Below are positions 17,790 to 28,288 of a stretch of DNA of 64,000 bases, piece by piece (position 1 is the first letter of the stretch; every line of letters begins with the position of its first letter). A model generated the notes under the pieces. The model was not told the DNA's origin, searched no databases, and was given only the letters and a program-made list of their open reading frames with translations. Source of the stretch: Idiomarinaceae bacterium HL-53 (GTDB lineage: Bacteria; Pseudomonadota; Gammaproteobacteria; Enterobacterales; Alteromonadaceae); the NCBI GenBank assembly GCA_001458075.1, contig LN899469.1:1834659-1898658 (forward strand), in the 5' to 3' direction. The translations under genes were made by a program, and so were the position numbers.

Positions 17790-18878
17790 ATGTTAAAAGC
17801 GTCCCTAGTGACCAAATTAGAATCTTTACAAGAGCGATATGAAGAGCTACAGGTTTTGCTCGGTAGCCCAGAGATAATCTCTGACCAGAATCAATTTCGA
17901 GCGCTGTCTAAAGAATATTCGCAACTGGAAGAGACCGTGGCGTGTTTCCATTCTTGGCAACAAGCGCGAGAAGACGAGCAAACTGCTCGCGACATGCTTG
18001 GCGATCCTGATTTAAAAGAAATGGCGGAAGAAGAGCTAGAGTCAGCACAAAGCCGTCAAGAGCAACTCAGTCAAGATCTACAGATACTGTTACTGCCAAG
18101 AGATCCGAACGATTCTCGCCCCTGTTACCTAGAGATCCGTGCGGGTGCGGGTGGTGATGAGGCCGCTATCTTTGCGGGCGATCTTTATCGTATGTACTCG
18201 CGTTACGCGGAACAACATGGCTGGCGTGTCAGTATGGTGTCGTGTAATGAAGGCGAGCACGGGGGCTTTAAGGAAGTCATTGCTTATGTTGCCGGCGATG
18301 GTGCATACGGGCGGATGAAATTCGAGTCCGGCGGTCACCGTGTACAAAGGGTACCAGAAACTGAATCGCAAGGGCGCATTCACACTTCTGCTTGTACGGT
18401 TGCGGTGTTACCAGAAATTCCAGAGGCAGAAGCTGTGGAAATTAATCCAGCAGATTTGCGTATTGACACTTATCGCGCATCAGGTGCAGGTGGTCAGCAC
18501 GTGAACAGAACCGACTCGGCGGTGCGTATCACGCATTTACCAACCGGGGTTGTTGTGGAGTGCCAAGAGGAGCGCTCGCAGCATAAGAATAAGGCGAAGG
18601 CAATGAGCGTTCTGGCTTCACGGCTGCAGGCAGCGGAAGATGCGAAGCGTGCTGAAAAAGAGCAATCGACACGGCGTAACTTGGTAGGAAGTGGTGATCG
18701 TTCCGAGCGCATTCGAACTTATAATTATCCGCAGGGCCGTGTGACCGATCATCGTATAAACCTGACCTTGTATCGTCTTGATGAAGTGCTTGAGGGTAGC
18801 TTGAACCTGATTCTTGATGCAATTTTACAAGAACACCAAGCAGATCTTTTAGCCTCCCTCGCTGACGGTGGCGAATGA
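17790..18878 (+). CDS. prfA: peptide chain release factor 1
   Basis: 362 residues. RF1 reads UAA/UAG and triggers peptide release. The universal GGQ motif lies in [14 protein letters not shown] (about residue 235), and the RF1-type PxT-region is in the preceding domain. It sits 2 bases after hemA and overlaps prmC by 4 bases (ATGA); PrmC methylates the GGQ glutamine, so enzyme and substrate are co-translated. Confidence 0.97.
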   Translation: MLKASLVTKLESLQERYEELQVLLGSPEIISDQNQFRALSKEYSQLEETVACFHSWQQAREDEQTARDMLGDPDLKEMAEEELESAQSRQEQLSQDLQILLLPRDPNDSRPCYLEIRAGAGGDEAAIFAGDLYRMYSRYAEQHGWRVSMVSCNEGEHGGFKEVIAYVAGDGAYGRMKFESGGHRVQRVPETESQGRIHTSACTVAVLPEIPEAEAVEINPADLRIDTYRASGAGGQHVNRTDSAVRITHLPTGVVVECQEERSQHKNKAKAMSVLASRLQAAEDAKRAEKEQSTRRNLVGSGDRSERIRTYNYPQGRVTDHRINLTLYRLDEVLEGSLNLILDAILQEHQADLLASLADGGE

Positions 18879-19717
18879 CCTTAGCTGAGGCCCTCAAGTA
18901 TGCTCAAAGTCAAATTGTGAGTTCCGACTCACCGGCCGTTGACGCTCAATGGCTCTTGATGCATGTTTTAGACTGTGATCGGAGTTATCTATTTACCTGG
19001 CCCGAACGATCCCTTTCAAGGGCTCAAGAAAAAGAGTTTAAAACCTTAGTAGCGCGGCGTGCAATCGGTGAGCCGGTTGCATTTATCACTGGCAGTCGGG
19101 CATTTTGGAACTTTGAATTAGAAGTCAACAACACAACGCTGATTCCGCGCGCTGATACAGAGATTTTAGTCGAAACGGCCTTGTCGTTGGGTACGAACAG
19201 CAAAGCGCAGGTTTTAGATCTCGGCACCGGTACAGGTGCCATTGCTTTTGCTTTGGCGACCGAGAGGCCGGATTGGCAGATTCTCGCTGTGGATAAATTT
19301 CCCGAAGCGATAGCGCTCGCCAAACGTAATCGTGAGCGTCTCGGTTTAAATGAAGTCGAGATACAACAAAGCGATTGGTTTCAAAGTATTGATTCGGCAT
19401 CTCCATTCGATCTAATCGTTTCTAATCCCCCCTACATTGATAGTGAAGATCTTCATTTAGAAGCGGGGGATGTACGATTTGAACCGAAGTCTGCACTCGT
19501 AGCACAGAGCGAGGGTTATGCCGATATTTTTCACATCATCGAACATGCGCGAGCGTATTTGTCAGATAGCGGCTGGTTGCTGTTTGAACACGGCTACATG
19601 CAAGCAGAGAAAATTCAGGAATATTTTTTAGAAAAAGGTTATAAAAGGGTTAACACCGTGCAAGATTATGCTAATTTGAACCGAGTTACGTTTGCACAGT
19701 GGCAGTTCAAAGGCTAG
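18875..19717 (+). CDS. prmC: release factor glutamine N5-methyltransferase
   Basis: 280 residues. It methylates the GGQ glutamine of RF1 and RF2 using SAM. The SAM loop DLGTGTG (115-121) and the catalytic NPPY (184-187) are present. The ATGA overlap with prfA matches the usual arrangement. A second NPPY methyltransferase (prmB) lies at 42.6 kb. Confidence 0.96.
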   Translation: MTLAEALKYAQSQIVSSDSPAVDAQWLLMHVLDCDRSYLFTWPERSLSRAQEKEFKTLVARRAIGEPVAFITGSRAFWNFELEVNNTTLIPRADTEILVETALSLGTNSKAQVLDLGTGTGAIAFALATERPDWQILAVDKFPEAIALAKRNRERLGLNEVEIQQSDWFQSIDSASPFDLIVSNPPYIDSEDLHLEAGDVRFEPKSALVAQSEGYADIFHIIEHARAYLSDSGWLLFEHGYMQAEKIQEYFLEKGYKRVNTVQDYANLNRVTFAQWQFKG

Positions 19718-19735
19718 CCTATTGAGGTGGCACGG

Positions 19736-21271
19736 ATGCAAGGGCGATGGGAGAATAAGCGTTTGATGAAAGGTAAGTTTCTTTTTGCTGACGAAGCTGA
19801 ACAAGATCAGGACCTACCAGAAGAGAGCTGGAAAATTCTCATTGTTGACGATGAGCCTGAAGTTCATGCGGTTACAAAATTAGCACTCAGTGATTTTCAT
19901 TTTTTAGGCCGTGGCCTTGAATTTCTGAGCGCGCATTCTGGTGCGGAAGCAAAGGAGCTTGTAAAGGCTCATCCTGACGCTGCAATCATTTTACTCGATG
20001 TCGTGATGGAAACTGACGATGCCGGTTTGATGGTTGCCAAATACATTCGCGAAGAGCTTGGTAATCGTTATACACGTATAATTCTCCGCACCGGTCAACC
20101 TGGGCAAGCGCCAGAGCGAACCGTCATCGTGAATTATGATATTAACGATTACAAATCGAAAACCGAATTAACAGCTCAGAAATTGTTTACGGCGGTTATG
20201 TCGAGCCTGCGCAGTTACCGAGATATTATTTCTATTGTTCATAGCCGCAATGGTCTGGAAAAAATAATTGCCTCCACAGGCGACCTATTTGCTCTGCAGT
20301 CGATGGACCATTTCATTTCCGGACTCGTTCAGCAACTCGGTTGGTTAATTGGTGGGGCTCGGCAAACACTCTATGCAGCGGCCGATGAGCGTGTTTCCGC
20401 TGGGGAGATGAAAATTCGTGCTGCTTACGGTGAAGACGCAGATCAACTACAGAATCAACCCATCAAAGCCGCGTTACCAAAGGCTGCATTAGTTGAACTT
20501 GACGGAGTCATTCGAACCCATGGAATTTACTATGGAGACGACTTCGTGTTGGCATATTGTCCGAGCCAGTGCCGGCCGCAAGGCGCACTTTTATGCCTCG
20601 TTGGCTTGTCCCGAGCGTTAAGTGAGAAGGAAAAAGAGCTGTTACAACTGTTCGCTGATAACGTTCAGGTGGCACTAGATAATGTGATCTGTTTGCAAGA
20701 TACAGATCAGCTGTTATCCGAACTCGTCGCGCGCTTAATGGACCTCGAACAAGCTCATTATGCAGAACACCCCAAGCAGCAGTCGGCTTTTGTTCAGTTA
20801 GTGAGTGCGGTCGCGCGCGAACTCGGGTGGGCTGGCGAGCGCGTACAAATTGCAGGCACAGCAGCCACTTTATATGAGCGTGCAGAAAAGCTTTTCACGC
20901 TCGTTGAAGAACAACCCGCAAGTAAAGTTTCACCCTGTCAGCAACGACTTGTACGCGCAATTCGGCCACTACAAATGGCTGATAATCGTGTGAGCCAAGT
21001 CGCGGTACTTGCGCTAGAAGAGCGCTTAGAGCGTTACGATGGTATGGGACTACCTGCAGGAAAAGTGGGTGCGGATATCGCTGACGAGTCCGCTTTATTT
21101 GGTTTGAGCCGCACTTTTTATGAGCTTGTTCATCAAGATTTGGCCCTTGAAGATGTACTTGCTCGTATAGACGCGGAGAAAGGTAAGGTATACTCTCCCG
21201 AGCTTTGTGGTGTGTTCACAAAGCATGGCCACGCGTTTTATGAGCTCGTGATGCGTCTCGATTCATTATAA
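19736..21271 (+). CDS. response regulator with DUF3369 and degenerate HD-GYP domain
   Basis: 511 residues. A receiver domain (about 32-150) has the acidic DDE patch, phosphoacceptor Asp88 (LLDVVMETDD) and conserved Lys in DYKSKTEL. DUF3369 follows (about 160-330). The C-terminal part resembles HD-GYP but lacks catalytic residues: where HD-GYP enzymes have HDIGK there is YERAEK, and the HHExxDGxGYP motif reads ALEERLERYDGMGLP. It is probably a c-di-GMP-phosphodiesterase-derived regulator without activity. The ATG with SD GAGGT was preferred; MKGKFLF at 19766 and GTG 19727 are alternatives. No cognate histidine kinase is adjacent. Confidence 0.8.
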   Translation: MQGRWENKRLMKGKFLFADEAEQDQDLPEESWKILIVDDEPEVHAVTKLALSDFHFLGRGLEFLSAHSGAEAKELVKAHPDAAIILLDVVMETDDAGLMVAKYIREELGNRYTRIILRTGQPGQAPERTVIVNYDINDYKSKTELTAQKLFTAVMSSLRSYRDIISIVHSRNGLEKIIASTGDLFALQSMDHFISGLVQQLGWLIGGARQTLYAAADERVSAGEMKIRAAYGEDADQLQNQPIKAALPKAALVELDGVIRTHGIYYGDDFVLAYCPSQCRPQGALLCLVGLSRALSEKEKELLQLFADNVQVALDNVICLQDTDQLLSELVARLMDLEQAHYAEHPKQQSAFVQLVSAVARELGWAGERVQIAGTAATLYERAEKLFTLVEEQPASKVSPCQQRLVRAIRPLQMADNRVSQVAVLALEERLERYDGMGLPAGKVGADIADESALFGLSRTFYELVHQDLALEDVLARIDAEKGKVYSPELCGVFTKHGHAFYELVMRLDSL

Positions 21272-21282
21272 GAGGAATTCCT

Positions 21283-22540
<1,258 letters not shown>

Positions 22541-22577
22541 ATCGATTGATGTTGCTTGTTCATTGATTGTGGCTGCG

Positions 22578-22632
22578 GTACAGTTTCAGAATTAAACACT
22601 TGTTTAAAACAAGAATCTAACCTGAACTGTAC
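22578..22632. promoter_or_regulatory. nested palindromes, probable PsrA operator
   Basis: The region before psrA holds TTAAACA-CT-TGTTTAA (22592-22607, perfect 7-bp arms), an overlapping CTTGTTT-A-AAACAAG (22599-22613), and an outer imperfect repeat GTACAGTTTCAG/CTGAACTGTAC (22578-22589/22622-22632). The inner core AAAC-N4-GTTT fits the known Pseudomonas PsrA box (AAAC-N2-4-GTTT). It lies 36 bases before the psrA ATG, suggesting autoregulation that also covers fadE. Confidence 0.65.
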
Positions 22633-22642
22633 TGTAACCTTT

Positions 22643-23272
22643 ATGAATAAAGCCGCAAAAACATGTGAGAGCATTCTACAATCTGCTGAAACTCTGTTTT
22701 CTGAGCAGGGTTTTGAGCGTACTTCGCTGCGTGAAATTACACAAGTCGCGAATGTTAACCTTGCGTCAGTGAACTATCATTTCGGCTCAAAAAAAGGGCT
22801 TATTCAGGCGGTGATGGCTCGTTATCAAACGGTGTTCATGCCCGCACTCCAAGAGGAGTTAGATAAGCTGAACGGGCAAAGTAATGTGAACACGAAAAAA
22901 TTACTCGCCTGTTTCGTGCGGCCTCTGTCTCAACTTGAGCAGGTTCGCCCCGGTGGAGCCTCCATTTATTTGAAGTTGCTTGGCTATGCTTATAGTGAGA
23001 TTCAAGGGCATTTGCGGGCTTACACAATGCAGCGATTTGGAGAAACAATTCGCTTTGTGTTTGGCCTCTTTCACGAAGCAAATGCGCACTTATCTGCCGA
23101 AACGCTGTTTTGGCGTCTACACTTTGCACTAGGAACCGTGTTGTTTGCACAGGTTTCAACCCAAGCGCTTTGCGAGATTGCGCAGGCTGATTTCGATGAC
23201 CCAGCGCCCGAAGAAGAAATGCTAAATCGGCTATTACCCTATATCGCGGCCGGTATTGCAGCGATAGAATAG
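22643..23272 (+). CDS. psrA: TetR-family fatty-acid regulator PsrA
   Basis: 209 residues. The N-terminal TetR helix-turn-helix (RTSLREITQVANVNLASVNYHFGSKKGLIQAVMARY, about 25-60) closely resembles Pseudomonas PsrA, a long-chain acyl-CoA-responsive repressor of fatty-acid oxidation. The ATG at MNKAAKT was chosen over an in-frame start 87 bases upstream, which would place coding sequence over the operator palindromes. fadE follows 28 bases downstream, supporting the assignment. Confidence 0.82.
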   Translation: MNKAAKTCESILQSAETLFSEQGFERTSLREITQVANVNLASVNYHFGSKKGLIQAVMARYQTVFMPALQEELDKLNGQSNVNTKKLLACFVRPLSQLEQVRPGGASIYLKLLGYAYSEIQGHLRAYTMQRFGETIRFVFGLFHEANAHLSAETLFWRLHFALGTVLFAQVSTQALCEIAQADFDDPAPEEEMLNRLLPYIAAGIAAIE

Positions 23273-23300
23273 GGCGGAACTAGAACACTTGGAGTAACAC

Positions 23301-25613
23301 ATGACCTTTATTCTTATTATTGCGGTTGCCTTACTTGTGATATTTGGTGTGCCTGATGTGCGCAAGAAGCTTATTTCAGGCCCCGCATTTGCATTTTTCA
23401 AGCGTGTACTGCCGCCTATGTCTTCCACGGAGCGAGAGGCGATGGAAGCTGGGGATATTTGGTGGGACGGAGAGTTATTTTCAGGGCGACCCAATTGGGA
23501 GCGCTTGTTGGATAATGAGCCGCCGAAATTCAGTGCTGAAGAGCAGTCTTTTATTGATAATCAACTTGAAACATTGCTCGCGATTCTGGACGATTTCACT
23601 ATCGTTGCACATGACCGTGACCTGCCTAAAGAGGTTTGGGATTACCTGAAAAAGGAGCGCTTCTTTGCCATGATTATTGGCAAGGAATATGGAGGCTTAG
23701 ACTTTTCTGCGGCAGCGAATTCTCATATTGTTGCAAGAATCGCGACACGTTCTCTAAGTGCCGCGGTGAGCGTGATGGTTCCGAACTCTTTGGGACCAGG
23801 AGAGTTGCTAACGCATTACGGAACCACGCAACAAAAGGAGCGCTGGTTACCTGCATTGGCGAATGGTGAAGAGCTACCTTGTTTTGCCCTGACGAGCCCT
23901 GAAGCGGGTTCAGATGCTGGCGGAATTCCAGATACAGGAATCGTATGTCGTGGTGAATTCGAGGGTAAGGAAACAATCGGCATTCGCCTAAACTGGGACA
24001 AACGTTATATTACGCTCGCACCTGTTGCAACTGTGCTTGGATTGGCGTTCAAGTTATACGATCCAGATCAGTTACTAGGCGAGAAGAAAGATATTGGAAT
24101 TACTTGCGCATTAATTCCGACTTCTCATCCGGGCGTCGAGATCGGCAATCGTCACTTACCCCTCATGCAAGCCTTTATGAATGGCACAACCGCTGGTAAA
24201 GATGTTTTTATTCCTGTCGATTGGATTATTGGCGGTGTGGAGTACGCCGGTAAAGGCTGGCGTATGTTAGTGGAGTGTCTATCAGCGGGCCGGGGTATCT
24301 CATTACCGGCTTTGGCAACGGCCTCAGGTCACAATGCAGAGCGATTTACAGGAGCGTACGCCTATGTGAGGCAGCAGTTTGGGCTACCGATAGGGAAGTT
24401 CGAGGGGGTACAAGCTGCCATGGGCCGTATCGGTGGTCTCAATTACAGTTTGGAATCCATGCGCCGCCTGACCGTCCTTGCTCTGTGCAAGGGGTACAGT
24501 CCGTCTGTCATTACAGCAATGACGAAGTATCATATGACGGAGATGGGTAGAACTGTTTTGAATGATGCGTTAGACGTCCATGCCGGTAAGGGCATACAAA
24601 TGGGACCTCTTAATTATTTAGCGAATGGCTATTTGGGCGTACCTATTTCAATTACGGTTGAGGGCGCGAATATCCTCACTCGTAACCTGATGATCTTTGG
24701 CCAAGGAGCAACACGCTGTCATCCATATGTATTGAAGGAAATGGAGGCCGCTGCGAATGAAAACGAAGAGCAAGGCCTGAAAGACTTTGATCAACTATTG
24801 ATTCGTCATATCGGTTTTGCGATTGGCAATACGCTCGCCAGTATTGGGCATGCGTTTACGTCATCGCATTTTGCCTCTGCGCCGGTAAGTGGTGAAGTGG
24901 TTCGTTATTATCAACACTTTTCGCGAATGAGCCGAGCGCTCGCACTTTGTGCCGACGTTTCGATGTTAAGCTTAGGTGGCGACTTAAAACGCCGCGAAAT
25001 GTTGTCTGCGCGTCTCGGTGACGTTCTGTCTCACCTTTATATGGGTTCGGCAGTATTAAAACGGTTTGAAGATGAGGGGCGTTTAGCCGCCGATTTGCCG
25101 TTCGTTCGCTATGCACTCGATCATCATTTATTTGAGATAGGTAAGGCGTTCGAGGGGGTGTTTGGTAACTTCCCAGCACGCTATGTAGGAACAGCACTCA
25201 AACTACTGACGTTCCCATTAGGAAATCACTTTAAGGCCCCTCGTGATGAAGATTCGCGAGATATTGCTGAACAGATGATGATTCCTGGAGCGACGCGCGA
25301 CCGTCACACATTTCTTTCTTATTACAAGGAAGATCCCAAGGATACCACTGGCCACATGGAATTGGCTTTCCAGCTTATGTACGAGCTTCAACCGTTATAT
25401 AAGAAGCTGCAAAAGGCGGAGAAACAGGGCGTTTTAGATGCCAACTTAAGTGGTGCTGCTTGGGTCGAAGCTGCTCAGAAAGCGGAATTAATCGATGACG
25501 ATGAAGCCAGGGTTTTAAATACGTGTGAAATACTCCGCCAGCGGGCAATTGCAGTGGACAGTTTCACGTTTGACGACGTTCGAAAGGGTCACTTTGAAAG
25601 TGTTGTCGACTAG
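23301..25613 (+). CDS. fadE: acyl-CoA dehydrogenase FadE
   Basis: 770 residues (E. coli FadE 814), the first oxidation step of fatty-acid beta-oxidation with electrons passed to ETF. An N-terminal hydrophobic segment (about 2-17) is followed by the acyl-CoA dehydrogenase fold (CFALTSPEAGSDAG, LPIGKFEGVQAAMGRI, VHAGKGIQMG) and the long FadE-specific C-terminal domain. SD TTGGAG. It lies behind psrA, and ETF-QO, the membrane acceptor of ETF electrons, is encoded at 54.6 kb. Confidence 0.95.
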   Translation: MTFILIIAVALLVIFGVPDVRKKLISGPAFAFFKRVLPPMSSTEREAMEAGDIWWDGELFSGRPNWERLLDNEPPKFSAEEQSFIDNQLETLLAILDDFTIVAHDRDLPKEVWDYLKKERFFAMIIGKEYGGLDFSAAANSHIVARIATRSLSAAVSVMVPNSLGPGELLTHYGTTQQKERWLPALANGEELPCFALTSPEAGSDAGGIPDTGIVCRGEFEGKETIGIRLNWDKRYITLAPVATVLGLAFKLYDPDQLLGEKKDIGITCALIPTSHPGVEIGNRHLPLMQAFMNGTTAGKDVFIPVDWIIGGVEYAGKGWRMLVECLSAGRGISLPALATASGHNAERFTGAYAYVRQQFGLPIGKFEGVQAAMGRIGGLNYSLESMRRLTVLALCKGYSPSVITAMTKYHMTEMGRTVLNDALDVHAGKGIQMGPLNYLANGYLGVPISITVEGANILTRNLMIFGQGATRCHPYVLKEMEAAANENEEQGLKDFDQLLIRHIGFAIGNTLASIGHAFTSSHFASAPVSGEVVRYYQHFSRMSRALALCADVSMLSLGGDLKRREMLSARLGDVLSHLYMGSAVLKRFEDEGRLAADLPFVRYALDHHLFEIGKAFEGVFGNFPARYVGTALKLLTFPLGNHFKAPRDEDSRDIAEQMMIPGATRDRHTFLSYYKEDPKDTTGHMELAFQLMYELQPLYKKLQKAEKQGVLDANLSGAAWVEAAQKAELIDDDEARVLNTCEILRQRAIAVDSFTFDDVRKGHFESVVD

Positions 25614-25630
25614 TTTTCGACAACACTTTC
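25596..25630 (+). terminator. hairpin across the fadE stop codon
   Basis: GAAAGTGTTGTCGA (25596-25609) and TCGACAACACTTTC (25617-25630) form a perfect 14-bp stem with a 7-base loop that contains the TAG stop. No U-tract follows, so it is not a classical rho-independent terminator; it may protect the mRNA 3' end or block readthrough. Confidence 0.5.
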
Positions 25631-25822
25631 ATGAATTACTGGACAAGTGTGCGGGAAACCTGTACGATTCTCACAGCTTGAAACAACGCCTGCTACTTTA
25701 AATCCATATTACGCTGCATTTGTATAGAATCTCGTCCTGTGATTTTCAAGAGTAAAGACAACATTTCAATGCTACATGCGCCGATATTGGCGCGGAAAAT
25801 TACATATATTTAGGAAAAGATC
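25631..25822 (+). other. intergenic region and csp 5' leader
   Basis: No coding potential. It holds a weak TATAGAAT -10-like element (25723-25730), and close to the csp start a small hairpin GCGCC-GATATT-GGCGC (25775-25790). A leader of about 90 bases would fit the long structured leaders of cold-shock genes. No convincing -35 or cold-box motif was identified. Confidence 0.4.
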
Positions 25823-26032
25823 ATGTCAAATACAGTGACTGGAAAAGTTAAGTGGTTCAACGAATCTAAAGGTTTCGGATTTATTGAGCGTGAAGGTGGA
25901 CCAGACGTATTCGCACATTTCAGTGCAATCCAAGGTAACGGCTTCAAAACTTTGACTGAAGGTCAAGCGGTACAATTCACCGTGACTCAAGGTCAAAAAG
26001 GACCTCAAGCTGAAAACATCGTTGCTATCTAA
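25823..26032 (+). CDS. CspA-family cold-shock protein
   Basis: 69 residues, single cold-shock domain. RNA-binding motifs RNP1 (KGFGFIE, 16-22) and RNP2 (VFAHFSAI, 30-37) are intact. It binds single-stranded nucleic acid and acts as an RNA chaperone. It is monocistronic between a long leader and a strong terminator. Whether it is cold-inducible cannot be read from the protein. Confidence 0.95.
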   Translation: MSNTVTGKVKWFNESKGFGFIEREGGPDVFAHFSAIQGNGFKTLTEGQAVQFTVTQGQKGPQAENIVAI

Positions 26033-26060
26033 GCAAACCTTGTTTCGCTAACGAATCGTT

Positions 26061-26086
26061 AAAGCAGGCTCTTAGCCTGCTTTTTT
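26061..26086 (+). terminator. rho-independent terminator of csp
   Basis: AAAGCAGGCU-CUU-AGCCUGCUUU stem followed by a U-run, 29 bases after the csp stop codon. Confidence 0.92.
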
Positions 26087-26147
26087 ATTGCTTCAAATTC
26101 AAAGCCTGCGTACAGTATTAAAGTAATTCGTGCGTCTCAGGTTTGTT

Positions 26148-26660
26148 ATGCATCTAGTTAAACCATCCATTCAATATCAGAACTCGTACCATCAGTATAT
26201 TCAGGAACTAGGAGATGAAGAGCGTTATCCATTCCCGCTCGATTTTCCATACGAAGACTTTCCAAATTTAATTAAACGTCTCGATGAAATAGAGTTAGGT
26301 ATTAATTTGCCCGATGGCTATGTGGCGAGCAGCACGTATTGGCTGATAAATGAAGATGAAATCCTTGGTGTTTCAAACCTACGGCATACCCTGAATGAAA
26401 AAATTGAATTTATGGGCGGGCATGTTGGCTTAGGTATACGTCCTTCTTTACGTAACCATGGCTTCGGGCGCCGGCTTATGGAATTAACGCTTGCGGAGGC
26501 ACGGAAAAAGGGGATTACCTGTGCTCATATTCATTGTGAGAAGGAAAATATTGCTTCAGCGAGGCTTATTCAAGCGGTTGGAGGTTTTCTGCACAGTGAG
26601 GTTACAGGCGAGGCACATCCTAGTGTGGTACAACGATATCGCGTGAACTTAATATTCTAG
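26148..26660 (+). CDS. GNAT-family N-acetyltransferase
   Basis: 170 residues. The acetyl-CoA-binding motif LGIRPSLRNHGFGRRLMELTL (about 101-121) has the R/QxxGxG/A pattern (RNHGFG). The C-terminus QRYRVNL and N-terminal YPFPLDFP recall acetyltransferases annotated as acting on small molecules, but the acceptor cannot be named. ATG at MHLVKPSI was chosen over an in-frame start 18 bases upstream for its SD-like CAGG. It is followed 13 bases later by a broken DUF1330 gene. Confidence 0.85.
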   Translation: MHLVKPSIQYQNSYHQYIQELGDEERYPFPLDFPYEDFPNLIKRLDEIELGINLPDGYVASSTYWLINEDEILGVSNLRHTLNEKIEFMGGHVGLGIRPSLRNHGFGRRLMELTLAEARKKGITCAHIHCEKENIASARLIQAVGGFLHSEVTGEAHPSVVQRYRVNLIF

Positions 26661-26673
26661 GAAGGGAGGCGCT

Positions 26674-26899
26674 ATGCCCGTTTATGCTTTAAATCTATTT
26701 GATGTAGTGAATCGTGAGAGTTATTTAGAATATGCAAAGAGATCTGTTAATGCAGTTGCGAAGCATCAGGGTAAAGTGATCGCGCTGGGTAAATTTAGAG
26801 AAGCTGCCGCACCGAGTCAACGGCACGGGCAACTATATTTGGCATTTGTTCGATAAACTCGACGACCTTAAGCCCATTTTAAAGCCTTTCGAAGATTAA
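26674..26899 (+). pseudogene. DUF1330-family gene with internal deletion and frameshift
   Basis: The first frame reads MPVYALNLFDVVNRESYLEY through KVIALGKFREAAAPS, typical of the N-terminal half of a ~95-residue DUF1330 protein, with SD GGAAGGGAGG. From 26819 a different frame continues with NGTGNYIWHLFDKLDDLKPI and ends LKPFED-stop, the family's C-terminus. The central ~35-40 codons (normally containing the LVEWES and DPELxDLHPHRE segments) are gone, and the join shifts frame. The remaining 60-codon open frame is therefore not a functional small protein. Its stop overlaps the convergent S41 protease gene. Confidence 0.78.
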
Positions 26900-28212
26900 T
26901 GCTCTCGACTGAACTTATCTAGAATTGGATTGCGCTGCATAGGTTGCCACTGGCTTTCAAAATTAGCTTCCGTGGCGCCGGCAGGGCAACTGCCTTGTTC
27001 AATATGCCCGTATGCCGTTGCAAGCAACGGATCATTTGGGTCTCCCCAATCGCCCATAATTCGGTCGTTTGCTCTACAAGTCGGTGCAATACCATCAAAA
27101 TACCCGCCTTGCCCATTTGCATTTACCGTTTGGAAGTTAATCGAGAATAAAATCTCGTCGCAGAATTGGCGTGGGCTTTGACCTACTGGTTTCCCGCAAG
27201 TACGATCTCCAATCGTGACAACTTCAACGAAGGGCTTCAAGCTATTAATAATCAACTCAGACGACGAGCAACTGCCGGGAGTTGTTAACACATACACACG
27301 GTCCAAATTGAGCTGAGTAATCCCTTCCCCGAGGTCGAACAACACAGAGTTCGGCTCATAGTTATCGTTATATTGATAGGTAATGAAGATTTCATTCTCT
27401 ACGCTTTGCCAAGCGGCTTGTGAAGCGAGTTGGTTCGCGATGCGAATAAGGCCTCCACCGTTATAGCGAACATCGATGATCAGCTCGTCGACCCCGTCAA
27501 GTGCGTCATAAGCGATATTTAAGTCTTGCGCCGAACGGTTAATAAAGGTGTCAAAAACAAAGTAGCCAACGTCTTTGCCTCCAACTTGTTCTCGTTGAGT
27601 ATGCATTACGGTATTCGTTTCAACTTCTTCTTTGGCGATGGTGGCTGAGAGAATTTGGCCATCAGGCGTTTGCCAAACAAAGTCTCGCTCAACACCAACT
27701 TCGTTGGTACCGAAAATGTCATTAATGGTGGCGGTGCCGCTGGAGAGTCGATCAAACCATTCGGAAACTTCTACGCCATCGATTTCTATGAGTCTGTCAC
27801 CACGTTTCAAACCAACCTGACCCGCCGGTGAACCGTCGTATACGTAACGGATCTCCATGACACCAATATCGGTTCGATCGTTGCGAGCAAAGCCAAAGCC
27901 ATAGAACACCGCATTTACATAACGGTCTTGATACTCTTGCTCGGTCAGTAGAAACGAAAAGCGGTCATCGGGACGCTTCATGGCATTTAGAAGTGCGTCT
28001 AGGCTGCTGTAACTATCTGGATTTATGCTGTCAGGAATGTCATCATTCCACAGGTAGGAGTCGTACATGAACGCTGCCATCTCACGGTTCTTGCCCGTCT
28101 GAGTACAGCTGCCAATCGTATCTCCGACAACTTGCATATTTGTAACGTCATCTACATCGCATGCGGTGGCGAAGAGACTTATGCCAATAATGAATGGTAA
28201 TTTTGCTTTCAT
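26896..28212 (-). CDS. S41-family peptidase, probable lipoprotein
   Basis: 438 residues. A signal sequence (MKAKLPFIIGISLFATAC) with candidate lipidated Cys18 is followed by a PDZ domain (about 110-190, GSPAGQVGLKRGDRLIEIDG) and a C-terminal-processing-protease-like S41 core with Ser in TPGSCSSSELI and Lys in TCGKPVG. It is likely an envelope serine protease with unknown target. The start after the upstream MNYCGRSL extension was chosen for the signal peptide. The lipobox is weak (Ala at -3), so lipidation is uncertain. It is divergent from nagZ. Confidence 0.82.
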   Translation of the reverse strand: MKAKLPFIIGISLFATACDVDDVTNMQVVGDTIGSCTQTGKNREMAAFMYDSYLWNDDIPDSINPDSYSSLDALLNAMKRPDDRFSFLLTEQEYQDRYVNAVFYGFGFARNDRTDIGVMEIRYVYDGSPAGQVGLKRGDRLIEIDGVEVSEWFDRLSSGTATINDIFGTNEVGVERDFVWQTPDGQILSATIAKEEVETNTVMHTQREQVGGKDVGYFVFDTFINRSAQDLNIAYDALDGVDELIIDVRYNGGGLIRIANQLASQAAWQSVENEIFITYQYNDNYEPNSVLFDLGEGITQLNLDRVYVLTTPGSCSSSELIINSLKPFVEVVTIGDRTCGKPVGQSPRQFCDEILFSINFQTVNANGQGGYFDGIAPTCRANDRIMGDWGDPNDPLLATAYGHIEQGSCPAGATEANFESQWQPMQRNPILDKFSREH

Positions 28213-28288
28213 AACACGATACACCTTACAACAACTTGCTAACATCATGAGCGAGCGTCCGCAATAATTCAAGAAGAGAAAGTGTAAA

